DNA from: Prevotella sp.
GTDB taxonomy: Bacteria > Bacteroidota > Bacteroidia > Bacteroidales > Bacteroidaceae
Direction of reading: 5' to 3'
Assembly: GCA_018053665.1 (NCBI GenBank)
Contig: JAGPKZ010000013.1
Span: 1-36,657, forward strand
Length of the DNA: 36,657 bases
Shown here: positions 8,075 to 16,131 of the stretch, one piece after another
Numbering within the stretch: the first letter of the stretch is position 1
Layout: the number at the start of each line of letters is the position of its first letter
Notes under the pieces: model-generated
Database searches by the model: none
Told to the model about the DNA's origin: nothing
What the model saw: the letters and a program-made list of their open reading frames with translations, nothing else
Made by a program: the position numbers and the translations under genes

Positions 8075-9391
8075 TTATGGTAAAACATTCAATATGATTC
8101 GCTTGTAGGATGTTAACGATGGAACACCATTGTCTACCACTCTTAGAATGATGTGTATAGTATGGTTGGCAGCATTCTTTGGAACTATGACACTACACAC
8201 ATTGTGCCCAGAGGTGTTTAACTCTATATCCCCATTATATGTGGAAGGTTCTTTATAGTAGTCCCAAATATAGGTCAACTTGTCATTATCTGGATCATAC
8301 GATTTCATTGCATTCAGGAATACTTTTTTTCCTGCTTTTACTTCCATCTCAAGAATTCTCTTTTCATTTTTTTCACCAAGTACAACAACTGGATGATGAT
8401 TTGCATCCTTAAAACTGGAACATACAGTCCACTGCATCCTAACAGCGAAGTCATTATATATGTCATTCTTCCATCTGGTTATTGCGTTTACGCCTTCTGG
8501 AGCTGAAGGAATCATGTAGTAAGGGTCATATTGTGTTTCATCAAGACCATTTTTCTTTACCCAGTCCATACCTCGTATGCTTGCTATGCGTGTTGTAGCA
8601 AATCTTCCTCCCCACCCTCCATATTCTGGGTGCTCAGGAACATTCAGTCCGTTATTCAGACAATACATAAATGACGGAGAGTCTCCTTCCGTTGCCCAAA
8701 TCCTGTTTGGATAAAGAGAGCCTAACGGTCCTACATTTTGCACATTCTCCTTTGTCCACTTGTCAGATGGCGGCCAACCATATATTTCCGTGTTTCGGAT
8801 ATATATAATATTGGGATAGTTCTTTACGATCCAGGCTCCTGCATCGTCCTGTCCAAGTACATCATACACGCGAATCTTTTTGACAAAGGCATCTATTTGA
8901 TCCTTAGTCCTAGTATGGCTAACTTTCCAAAGAGCTTGAGCAAGAGTACTAAGCCCTGACCATGCTGATATCCATACTGGTCGTGGGTCGTCTCTGTCTA
9001 TAGTTTTAATAATCCATTCTGATCCTTCACTGTCTTTACCTGTACCTACCCCATGCATTGCAGCTTCAGATTGTCCTTTTTTTACTATAGATCTAAGATA
9101 TTCAGCTGAAGGATATCCAGCACTATGCACCTTTAAGTTAGGCAGAACAGCCTCGTATCCATCTATCATATTGTCGATGTGTTTAATTGCTCCTTCACCG
9201 TATGGCACCCAAGCATGTTGAGAGATAAAGCCTTCTAACTTCACTTGGTCAAGTGAAACAAGCAAATGTACCAATGATTCTGTATCATCAGGATCAGAAC
9301 CACCAATGTCTGACATTACAATCATTCTCGTTTGGGCAGTAAGGTATAGATTGCTTAATAACAGTAATAATATTATTCCAATTTTTTTCAT
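8075..9391 (-). CDS. Secreted DUF1593 / Sde182-type nucleoside-hydrolase-like protein
   Basis: A signal peptide (MKKIGIILLLLLSNLYLTAQ) precedes a nucleoside-hydrolase-like domain. It opens with MSDIGGSDPDDTESLVHLLV (mature start), whose Asp cluster resembles the calcium site of nucleoside hydrolases. Further family-like stretches are PVWISAWSGLSTLAQAL and IYIRNTEIYGWPPS. From about residue 335 a beta-rich domain follows (NAMKSYDPDNDKLTYIWDYY), resembling the Ig-like C-terminal half of Sde182 proteins. The family is linked to plant polysaccharide binding or processing, but the activity is poorly defined. Its position upstream of xylBA on the same strand suggests a role with xylose-containing glycans; this is inference. 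A -7-like TAAGTTTG sits at 9443-9436 without a matching -33 box. Confidence 0.8.
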   Translation of the reverse strand: MKKIGIILLLLLSNLYLTAQTRMIVMSDIGGSDPDDTESLVHLLVSLDQVKLEGFISQHAWVPYGEGAIKHIDNMIDGYEAVLPNLKVHSAGYPSAEYLRSIVKKGQSEAAMHGVGTGKDSEGSEWIIKTIDRDDPRPVWISAWSGLSTLAQALWKVSHTRTKDQIDAFVKKIRVYDVLGQDDAGAWIVKNYPNIIYIRNTEIYGWPPSDKWTKENVQNVGPLGSLYPNRIWATEGDSPSFMYCLNNGLNVPEHPEYGGWGGRFATTRIASIRGMDWVKKNGLDETQYDPYYMIPSAPEGVNAITRWKNDIYNDFAVRMQWTVCSSFKDANHHPVVVLGEKNEKRILEMEVKAGKKVFLNAMKSYDPDNDKLTYIWDYYKEPSTYNGDIELNTSGHNVCSVIVPKNAANHTIHIILRVVDNGVPSLTSYKRIILNVLP

Positions 9392-9535
9392 TGCATCAGT
9401 CTATTGTATTATTTATTCAGGTTGTATAATGATTGCAAACTTAAAGATTTTTTTTCAGATGGTTGTTACCTTTATGCTATAAAAAGATATTATAAACCTA
9501 GAATTATTCATATTTAACAATAAGGGAAAGAAAAC

Positions 9536-9574
9536 AAAAAAACCGTCCAACAGAATCATCCGTTGGGCGGTTTT
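9536..9574 (-). terminator. Terminator of the TonB-receptor gene
   Basis: Inverted repeat 9539-9551 / 9562-9574 (AAAACCG.CCAAC type, one mismatch) is followed on the minus strand by TTTTTTTG. It lies just past the receptor stop codon. Confidence 0.75.
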
Positions 9575-9594
9575 CACTAACAGTTATAATTTTC

Positions 9595-11988
9595 TTAAAA
9601 ATGCAATCTCACATCAACACCACATTGGAATGGATTTCCCAACTGGGCGAAAGTATAATTAACTCCAGTAGCAGCTGTCTGAACTGCAAAGGTGTTATAT
9701 TTTGTATCGGTCAAATTACGTCCCCAGAAACTAATGAGTACTTTTCCAAAGTCTGCGTCAGCATGAGCACCTAACACAGCATACAAGTTTTGAGAATAAG
9801 TATTTGCCTCATCCCAATAAGTCTTACCCTGAGCATTAACATTAGCACCTAAAGTGATACTCTTGAGCATGCCACATGACATATCAAAACGATAATCTCC
9901 GTAACCACCGATTGTATGCATTGGTACAAATGGAACATATTTTCCTGAATAATCAACGGCCTTCGCACCCTCACCATCAATATAATCCTTGAAAGCAGCA
10001 TGTGTCAGCCCATAGCTTACGCCCCAAGTCAAATGATCATTGAAAGCATTACCACGAAGACAAGCCTCAATACCACAACTATAGCTCTTTCCGGCATTCG
10101 TCATCATGCGACCGAAGCCATAGTTACCTGCCATTACAGAAAGTTGCTGATTATTAATCTGCATATAATAGGCTGAGAAATCAAAGTGTATAGAATTATT
10201 GAATAAGTTCATATGAGTACCTACCTCATAGTTCCAACTTGTCTCTGGCTTATATGATATTGTCTTTGATATATTATCATAATATTGAGCATCATGCTGC
10301 AATACCACATTTCCATGTGCAGATTGAGCACTTGCAGAAAGTTCTGTCTGAAGAACGTCTGAGAATATCTGCATATTAAAACCTCCTGCACGATATCCCT
10401 TGCTTACTGTAGCGTAGACGTTGCTGCCATCATCACTAATGCGATAATTCAAACCAAACTTTGGCAATAACTGGTCGAAATCATCATGATTCTTATTATT
10501 AAGATATGTAGAAACAAGTGCATCTACATGCTGTCCCATTACATCCTCTGATAATTTTACTGATGCGCTTGTAGCATAATCAATAGAAACATGAGAGTAA
10601 TCATAGCGTAAACCTAATGTTGCTGTAAGACGTTTTGTTATATCAAAAGCAGACTCATGATAAAAAGCTAAGTTTGTTGTTGGAGTGTGGAACAATCCAG
10701 GAACAGTAGACATTGTCATATTGATTTTGCATCCACCCATACGCTTAATAAGATCTGCAGCTTGCTGCTCACCCATTCGTTTAGCCATTGCCTGAAGCAT
10801 ACCATTATAAGCATAAGCAGTGATACCATTAGACAACATTTTATTCATATCGTCGTCAAAATATACTGGCGAATCTGTCTTCAACCACTGTGAAGAGAAA
10901 TATGTTCCAAAAGCCCAATGCCAGAAGCCACCCACTGCATGGTTACCTTTAAAAGCAAATTCCTGAGTGATAGCATTTTGCAACTGACGCTGTTCTAGAT
11001 GCATATAATCCTGAGGAAGGTAGTCCTGATCCATAAGCATATTATCACGAAGATACTGATAACTTGTAGTGCTTGTGAAATCAAAATAATTAGCTTTAAA
11101 ACCAACAGTAAATGCAGTGTTCAACATATTACGGCGATAACCAGACTGTCTGTTGGCATTAGGCATTGCTGTAGAACCTGTTTTAGCATCTAGCATTCCA
11201 TAAGGAAAACCATTCTGATTTACATATTGATAATCAGCAAGGAAGTTAAGACTTATTCTGTCTGTAGGTTCAGCTACTAATCGCAGACGTCCACCAGCTT
11301 CATTATATTTATCGGCATGTTCACCGGAATAAGTATTACGGAAAAAGCCATTCTGACCATTATAAAAACCAGCCAATGACATACCAAATTTATCGCTAAA
11401 TTTAGAATAATGAGCAAACTCAACATTGCGATAAAGGCGTGAACCAATACCAAGGTTAACATCTGTGCCCTGATAATTAAGAGGGTTCTTGGTATAAAGT
11501 CTTACTAGTCCACCTTCGGTATTCTGTCCATAAAGTGTTCCCTGTGGGCCACGCAATACATCAACACGATCAAGCTGATAGGTATGGAAATTAAATGCAC
11601 TCTTACTTATAAGTGGCATTCCATCAAGATAGAATCCTACAGCTGGACTATTTACTCTACTGCCTATACCACGCATATACATTGAAGAAGTGATGCGTGA
11701 GCCATAATTAGGCATTGCAAAAGAAGGAACAAAAACAGACAACTCACGAATGTCACGAGCGCCCAAACTATAAATTTCCTTACTTGAAAATACACTGCTA
11801 CTTAAAGATTGCTGACGAAGTCTTTGAAATTCTTTTGGCTGACTGATGACAACAACCTCATCCAAGTCATGAACACGTGATGAGTCAAGAAGACTGATGT
11901 TGGCAAAAGGATTACGCAATGTTCCTGCCATTGCACTACCAAGAGAAGTCGCGGCAAATAAAATTGCCAAAGATACATTCTTATTCAT
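9595..11988 (-). CDS. TonB-dependent outer-membrane receptor
   Basis: A 797-aa gated beta-barrel for active import across the outer membrane. The signal peptide ends near SAMAG. A TonB-box-like LDEVVVIS lies near residues 42-49. The plug domain contains SMYMRGIGSR, FYLDGMPL and the diagnostic VDVLRGPQGTLYGQNTEGG (near residue 145). The rest alternates as barrel strands and ends in a terminal aromatic (VRLHF), as barrel proteins do. There is no N-terminal carboxypeptidase-regulatory domain and no SusD partner, so it is not a SusC-type glycan transporter. It looks closer to siderophore/metal-complex or pesticin/FyuA-like receptors. The substrate is unknown; a B12 system occurs in the window but far away. 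Monocistronic, with its own promoter and terminator. Confidence 0.9.
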   Translation of the reverse strand: MNKNVSLAILFAATSLGSAMAGTLRNPFANISLLDSSRVHDLDEVVVISQPKEFQRLRQQSLSSSVFSSKEIYSLGARDIRELSVFVPSFAMPNYGSRITSSMYMRGIGSRVNSPAVGFYLDGMPLISKSAFNFHTYQLDRVDVLRGPQGTLYGQNTEGGLVRLYTKNPLNYQGTDVNLGIGSRLYRNVEFAHYSKFSDKFGMSLAGFYNGQNGFFRNTYSGEHADKYNEAGGRLRLVAEPTDRISLNFLADYQYVNQNGFPYGMLDAKTGSTAMPNANRQSGYRRNMLNTAFTVGFKANYFDFTSTTSYQYLRDNMLMDQDYLPQDYMHLEQRQLQNAITQEFAFKGNHAVGGFWHWAFGTYFSSQWLKTDSPVYFDDDMNKMLSNGITAYAYNGMLQAMAKRMGEQQAADLIKRMGGCKINMTMSTVPGLFHTPTTNLAFYHESAFDITKRLTATLGLRYDYSHVSIDYATSASVKLSEDVMGQHVDALVSTYLNNKNHDDFDQLLPKFGLNYRISDDGSNVYATVSKGYRAGGFNMQIFSDVLQTELSASAQSAHGNVVLQHDAQYYDNISKTISYKPETSWNYEVGTHMNLFNNSIHFDFSAYYMQINNQQLSVMAGNYGFGRMMTNAGKSYSCGIEACLRGNAFNDHLTWGVSYGLTHAAFKDYIDGEGAKAVDYSGKYVPFVPMHTIGGYGDYRFDMSCGMLKSITLGANVNAQGKTYWDEANTYSQNLYAVLGAHADADFGKVLISFWGRNLTDTKYNTFAVQTAATGVNYTFAQLGNPFQCGVDVRLHF

Positions 11989-12013
11989 ATTCCGTAATAA
12001 TAATTTACGGAGG

Positions 12014-12044
12014 CAAAGGTAACGATTTTAATAATAGTATGAAA
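12014..12044 (-). promoter_or_regulatory. Promoter of the TonB receptor
   Basis: Minus strand TTTC (12044-12041), 19 bp, TACCTTTG (12021-12014), with one mismatch in the -33 box. A short hairpin CCGTAA/TTACGG lies in the ~25-nt leader between the -7 box and the ATG at 11988. Confidence 0.65.
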
Positions 12045-12050
12045 TCCTTA

Positions 12051-12090
12051 TTTATTATGAATTTTCAGCATTTATTATGAATTTTCAGCG
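12051..12090. repeat. 20-bp tandem duplication over the end of a gene
   Basis: Two adjacent 20-bp copies (12051-12070 and 12071-12090) differ only at the last base. The right-hand copy includes the last codons and stop of the zinc-ribbon protein gene. The left-hand copy is untranslated and also lies just upstream of the TonB-receptor -33 box. Confidence 0.85.
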
Positions 12091-13094
12091 CCACAAACAT
12101 GACAATGACCTTTATGACGCATAGAAGCTCCACAATTGCCACATATATACGTTGTACGATTGGTGGAAATGAATCTATATAATGCAAAAAATACATAAGC
12201 AACCAAGAATATATATCCTATATAATATAATGTGGTGATACTAAACAATATATAATTTACTACACATACTCCTGCCAAGCCACTAAGATACAGCACCGCG
12301 TCAGAAAATGGAAGTTTATGAAGTGTATCATCAACGGCTGCAATTGCGACAATAAGAATAGCCCATACAGAGACCAAGAATATAGACAACAATGGAGCTA
12401 CCGAATATGGATTCAATGTAGGGTGAAAATAGAAATGACGCCAAACATCTGGAACGAAATTCTGTATACTGGCATAAAAAGTAGCAGAACATGCGACTAT
12501 AATCGCCAATAGCGTAGGATAAAATGAATCTATATCACGGAAATGTACTATCTTAGCGTTTTTACGCATAATGGTACGAATCAGGTAACTGAATGATATC
12601 AATGCCAAAACTACAAGGGATATTAATAAATGGGCATCAGAGAATATTGAAATAAACTCTGATATTGGGTCATCCGGAACGACTTTTGGCAGAAGTATCG
12701 ATTCGCGTTGCCAACCGAATGTAGCCTGATCACGTGCAACCTGTACCCATACTGAATCAATGGAATCTGTAGGTATAATCCTTATGTCAGCAACAACTAG
12801 ATGATCGTGCTTGTGCAAATATATTGTATCAGTAGGCAGATATGCCGAAACTTCCTCAGGCTGCTGTCTTATGAGAGCTATAGAATCGGACTTAACAATA
12901 AAATTATAATTTTTGGTATAATAATGAGTGCTTTCAAAAGATACAGAGTCTTTTTGTTTTGCACTATATGTTACCATAGTTCCATGAGTTACAGGCTTGT
13001 GATGATAACAAGAAGAAAACAGCAGGAGAACAACAGCAAGCATGCTCACCAACCAAAAATTATTATTGTTAATCTTATTATTCTGCATAGACAT
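12075..13094 (-). CDS. Membrane lipoprotein with SH3-like region and C-terminal zinc ribbon
   Basis: Family not recognised; 339 aa of distinct parts. Residues 13-29 are a signal segment ending in a lipobox-like LLFSSC (Cys29). Residues ~45-135 are beta-rich and end DSVWVQVARDQATFGWQRES, which resembles a bacterial SH3 repeat. About five hydrophobic segments follow (roughly 153-175, 192-210, 231-252, 265-286, 288-308). The C-terminus is a zinc ribbon: CGNC (318-321) and CHVC (331-334). The start overlaps the end of the upstream U32 gene by 17 bp, so the two are very probably cotranscribed and translationally coupled. A sensing or envelope role is possible but not shown by the sequence. Confidence 0.75.
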   Translation of the reverse strand: MSMQNNKINNNNFWLVSMLAVVLLLFSSCYHHKPVTHGTMVTYSAKQKDSVSFESTHYYTKNYNFIVKSDSIALIRQQPEEVSAYLPTDTIYLHKHDHLVVADIRIIPTDSIDSVWVQVARDQATFGWQRESILLPKVVPDDPISEFISIFSDAHLLISLVVLALISFSYLIRTIMRKNAKIVHFRDIDSFYPTLLAIIVACSATFYASIQNFVPDVWRHFYFHPTLNPYSVAPLLSIFLVSVWAILIVAIAAVDDTLHKLPFSDAVLYLSGLAGVCVVNYILFSITTLYYIGYIFLVAYVFFALYRFISTNRTTYICGNCGASMRHKGHCHVCGAENS

Positions 13095-14943
13095 TCATCT
13101 GACATTCAGCACAATTAAATTCCAATCTGAACTTTCTGCCATCATATAGGCGAAGATATAAAGGTTCGCTCCATTGGGGCTTTTGTCCACCACGCTTTAC
13201 ACAATATCCCAAAGTATAACGCAGACAATGTCTGCACTGCATTATAAGAGGTTGCTTAATCGGTGACAATTCATAAGCCGACTGATATTTGGCAAGTCCC
13301 TTATCCTCATAAAACTCACGTGCAAGTTCATTTGAAATATTATATAGATATGGATGTTTGCCATACTCTTTGGGGAATGTATTTTCTTTGATAGAGCTTT
13401 CTGGCAAAGAGCTGTGTTCAATATTCTTTTTTGCAACACTTACGTCTACAAGTTTTTCTATTGCATCACGACGCAAATCAGACAACAGACTTGAAGGAAT
13501 AAAATACTCATCAGCACCTTTAGCAATCATAATATCAGAACAATGATAAACTGTATTCCCCAATTTACCAAGTTGTCTTACGATATTATCATGTTGTGGT
13601 TTATTGGCTTTCTGATGTTCAAACACTATCGTTGATGTTGCAGAGATATTCAAGTCGTCATTGAATATCATCAAAGAGAAACCACCATCTACAACTTCAA
13701 ACGACATTTTTATATCAATCTTTCGCTCAGCTGTATCACCGGTCAACAACTTATTAAAAGCTTCATCATTATTTCGATAAAGAACCGTTCCTGGTTTTAA
13801 ATGCTCTGGCATCTTGAATGGGAACAATCTATTTCCAACAGCTTTGTTCACACGGAAGCCTTCTAATTCGTGCTCATCATTGATGAAACACAGTCCATCA
13901 CCATTTGCAAACATTGCTGTACCGGCAACATTGAATGAATTAGAACTTATTTCTTTCACCTTCCCTACATATTCGCCCATTGCCTTCGGAGTATCAAAAC
14001 TGGCGATATCAGGTTGGCGACCATTGAGAAAATATGTAGTAAAGCCTCTATTGAAAGTCTTTTTAAGATTAGGTTCAAACGTATATTCCACTTTCCCGAA
14101 AGAAGCACGACAATAATCTCCAGGATGCTTCTTTATGATTTTGTTAAGCTGTGAACTATAAGCAGCCACAACATTCTTTACATAATCAACATCCTTCAGT
14201 CTACCTTCTATCTTGAAAGAACAAGCTCCGCTATCAGCAAGCAGTTCCAAATTATCTATTTGGCACATATCACGCAATGACAATAGATGACGCTGGTGTT
14301 CAATCTCATTATCTTCAGAATCTATAAGATCAAATTTCATGCGACAGAATTGTGCACACTCTCCCCTATTGGCACTACGATTAAAACAATATTGTGAAGC
14401 ATAACATACTCCGGAATAACTAACACAAAGGGCACCATGAACAAAAACTTCCAATTCGATATCTGGAACATTCTGATGTATCAATGCTATTTCTTCAGCA
14501 GACAGTTCACGTGCGAGTACAGTACGTTTAAAACCAAGTCCTCGCAGATATTCAACTTTATCTGAACTACGATTGTCCGTTTGAGTAGAGGCATGAAGTT
14601 CTATACTAAAACCATTCTTTTCTTTCAGTTCATCTACAAGTTTTAGAATCCCCATATCCTGAACAAGCAAGGCATCCACTCCTATTTCGTTTAACTGAAG
14701 AAGTAGTTTGCGTGTGTCATCAATTTCGTTATCGTATATAATTGTATTTACTGTTACATACACCTTTGCACCAAACTGATGAGCATAATCACACAAAGTC
14801 TTTATGTCTTCAATAGAATTTCCAGCCGCAGCACGTGCACTAAAACGTGATGCTCCTATATAGACGGCATCAGCACCATGACTGATTGCAGCCATTCCAC
14901 ATTCAATATTTTTTGCCGGAGCTAATAATTCAAGTGAACGCAT
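13078..14943 (-). CDS. U32-family protein, RlhA/TrhP-like RNA hydroxylation factor
   Basis: Annotated as 'peptidase U32', but characterised relatives RlhA and TrhP take part in prephenate-dependent hydroxylation of 23S rRNA and tRNA. The TIM-barrel start LLAPAKNIECGMAAISHGAD is typical. The U32 signature EVFVHGALCVSYSGVC spans residues 165-180. Cys173 and Cys180, with Cys196 and a later Cys in the DSGACSFKIEGR segment, could ligate an Fe-S cluster as in UbiU. At 621 aa it has the long form with a central DUF3656-like region (near PEHLKPGTVLYRNND), as in RlhA (~650 aa), and adds a Cys-rich tail (CRHC..., CAEC). It lies 31 bp after metA and overlaps the next gene. Which RNA it acts on is not decidable here. 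Confidence 0.8.
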   Translation of the reverse strand: MRSLELLAPAKNIECGMAAISHGADAVYIGASRFSARAAAGNSIEDIKTLCDYAHQFGAKVYVTVNTIIYDNEIDDTRKLLLQLNEIGVDALLVQDMGILKLVDELKEKNGFSIELHASTQTDNRSSDKVEYLRGLGFKRTVLARELSAEEIALIHQNVPDIELEVFVHGALCVSYSGVCYASQYCFNRSANRGECAQFCRMKFDLIDSEDNEIEHQRHLLSLRDMCQIDNLELLADSGACSFKIEGRLKDVDYVKNVVAAYSSQLNKIIKKHPGDYCRASFGKVEYTFEPNLKKTFNRGFTTYFLNGRQPDIASFDTPKAMGEYVGKVKEISSNSFNVAGTAMFANGDGLCFINDEHELEGFRVNKAVGNRLFPFKMPEHLKPGTVLYRNNDEAFNKLLTGDTAERKIDIKMSFEVVDGGFSLMIFNDDLNISATSTIVFEHQKANKPQHDNIVRQLGKLGNTVYHCSDIMIAKGADEYFIPSSLLSDLRRDAIEKLVDVSVAKKNIEHSSLPESSIKENTFPKEYGKHPYLYNISNELAREFYEDKGLAKYQSAYELSPIKQPLIMQCRHCLRYTLGYCVKRGGQKPQWSEPLYLRLYDGRKFRLEFNCAECQMNVYAE

Positions 14944-14974
14944 AATATCTAATTTCTTTATTTACAGTTACTTA

Positions 14975-15892
14975 TTAACGAATATCATCAATGTTATATG
15001 GAGTTTCCTGATATACATAGTAATTAATCCAATTGCTATACAGAAGGTTAGCATGCGCACGCCAAGTAACAAGAGGATCATTGTCAGGATTGTTATCTCT
15101 ATAATAATTATTTGGTAATTCAACATCATCCCTTGTGCCGAGATCTCTTTTGTATTCCTTATCAAGAGTATCTGGTGCATACTCAAGATGACCAGTAATA
15201 AAGAATTCTCTACCACCACGGGCCATGACCATACTAACACCACTGTCAGGAGACTCGGCAATTATCGTCAAATCGTCAACCTTCTCTATATCGTTACGAT
15301 GAACTTCAGTGTGACGACTCTGTGGCATATTGAACAGATCATCGAAACCACGGAATATAGGTAATGTCGGTTCCAATGGATATTGGCCAAAGATACCAAA
15401 CATTTTCTTTTGCAATGGATATTTAGGTATGTCATAGAAATGATAAAGTGCAGCCATTGCACCCCAACAAAGATACATTGTACTAGTGACATGAGTGCGC
15501 GCCCAATCAAAAATTTTAGTTATTTCAGGCCAATATTGAACATCCTCATAAGCCATTGTCTCTATAGGTGCACCTGTTATAATCATACCGTCAAACTTCT
15601 GCTTGCTGAGTTCTTCAAAATCCTTATAGAACATCATCATGTGTTCAATAGGCGTATTTTTTGGAGTATGACTCTTCAATTTCATAAAATATATTTCCAC
15701 CTGTAAAGGCGTGTTTGAAAGCAAACGCACCAAGTCAGTCTCTGTCGTTATCTTCAATGGCATAAGATTTAAGACAACGATTCTCAATGGACGAATTTCC
15801 TGACTATGAGCACGGGTTTCGTCCATTACAAATATATTTTCTTTCTTTAGAATTTCAATAGCCGGCAATTTATCCGGCAATCTTAACGGCAT
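14975..15892 (-). CDS. metA: Homoserine O-acyltransferase, predicted acetyl-CoA type
   Basis: Activates homoserine for methionine synthesis. MetA/MetAS family, glutamine-amidotransferase-like fold, 305 aa. Catalytic residues fall at the family's usual numbers: nucleophile Cys142 (MYLCWGAMAAL), His235 and Glu237 (ITGHLEYAP). Residue 111 is Glu (TGAPIETMAYEDV). From published work as I recall it, Glu111 marks acetyl-CoA users such as the Bacillus cereus enzyme, while E. coli MetA, a succinyltransferase, has Gly. I therefore predict O-acetylhomoserine as product despite the common label 'succinyltransferase'. First gene of metA-U32-zinc-ribbon; two tandem promoters lie directly upstream (15923-16028). 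Confidence 0.93.
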   Translation of the reverse strand: MPLRLPDKLPAIEILKKENIFVMDETRAHSQEIRPLRIVVLNLMPLKITTETDLVRLLSNTPLQVEIYFMKLKSHTPKNTPIEHMMMFYKDFEELSKQKFDGMIITGAPIETMAYEDVQYWPEITKIFDWARTHVTSTMYLCWGAMAALYHFYDIPKYPLQKKMFGIFGQYPLEPTLPIFRGFDDLFNMPQSRHTEVHRNDIEKVDDLTIIAESPDSGVSMVMARGGREFFITGHLEYAPDTLDKEYKRDLGTRDDVELPNNYYRDNNPDNDPLVTWRAHANLLYSNWINYYVYQETPYNIDDIR

Positions 15893-15922
15893 AGTTTATC
15901 CTTTCGCTTATAAAATTATATG

Positions 15923-15953
15923 CAAAGATAACGCAAATCGAATACAATACAAA
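15923..15953 (-). promoter_or_regulatory. metA proximal promoter (repeat unit 1)
   Basis: Minus strand TTTG (15953-15950), 19 bp, TATCTTTG (15930-15923): an exact consensus match. It ends 30 bp from the metA ATG, leaving a short leader. Confidence 0.75.
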
Positions 15954-15997
15954 AAGAATCCGTTCTTTTTTATTGTTGAGGTACAGCTTATCTTATA

Positions 15998-16028
15998 CAA
16001 AGATAACACAAATCGAATACAATACAAA
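15998..16028 (-). promoter_or_regulatory. metA distal promoter (repeat unit 2)
   Basis: Minus strand TTTG (16028-16025), 19 bp, TATCTTTG (16005-15998). It is identical in both boxes and spacing to the proximal promoter and exactly 75 bp from it. Confidence 0.7.
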
Positions 16029-16072
16029 AAGAATTCTTTTTTTTTATTGTTGAGATACAGCTTATCTTTATA

Positions 16073-16106
16073 CAAAAAAAGGTGCTGAAAACAAGTTTTC
16101 AGCACC
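16073..16106 (-). terminator. Terminator of the ABC-F/M13 peptidase operon
   Basis: A perfect 12-bp stem GGTGCTGAAAAC (16081-16092) / GTTTTCAGCACC (16095-16106) is followed on the minus strand by seven T (16080-16074). It lies 25 bp past the stop of the M13 peptidase gene. Confidence 0.88.
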
Positions 16107-16131
16107 AATTATAATTATTATAAATGATATT

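Larger units (their letters stand above)
15923..16072. repeat. Tandem duplication of a 75-bp promoter unit
   Basis: Unit 1 is 15923-15997 and unit 2 is 15998-16072. They share CAAAGATAAC.CAAATCGAAT at one end and TACAGCTTATCTT near the other. Differences are a few substitutions and compensating small indels in the T-run and the TTATA end, leaving both units 75 bp. Each carries one complete minus-strand promoter. The upstream M13-peptidase terminator begins immediately after unit 2. Confidence 0.9.

Noticed and set aside
14968..15261. 97-codon ORF overlapping the end of metA on the same strand
   Set aside because: Alternate frame of metA; composition is hydrophobic shadow sequence and no separate promoter or start signal is visible.
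15908..16108. 66-codon minus-strand ORF containing a repeated peptide
   Set aside because: It is created by the 75-bp tandem promoter repeat (75 is divisible by 3, so the frame stays open) and overlaps both metA promoters and the upstream terminator.
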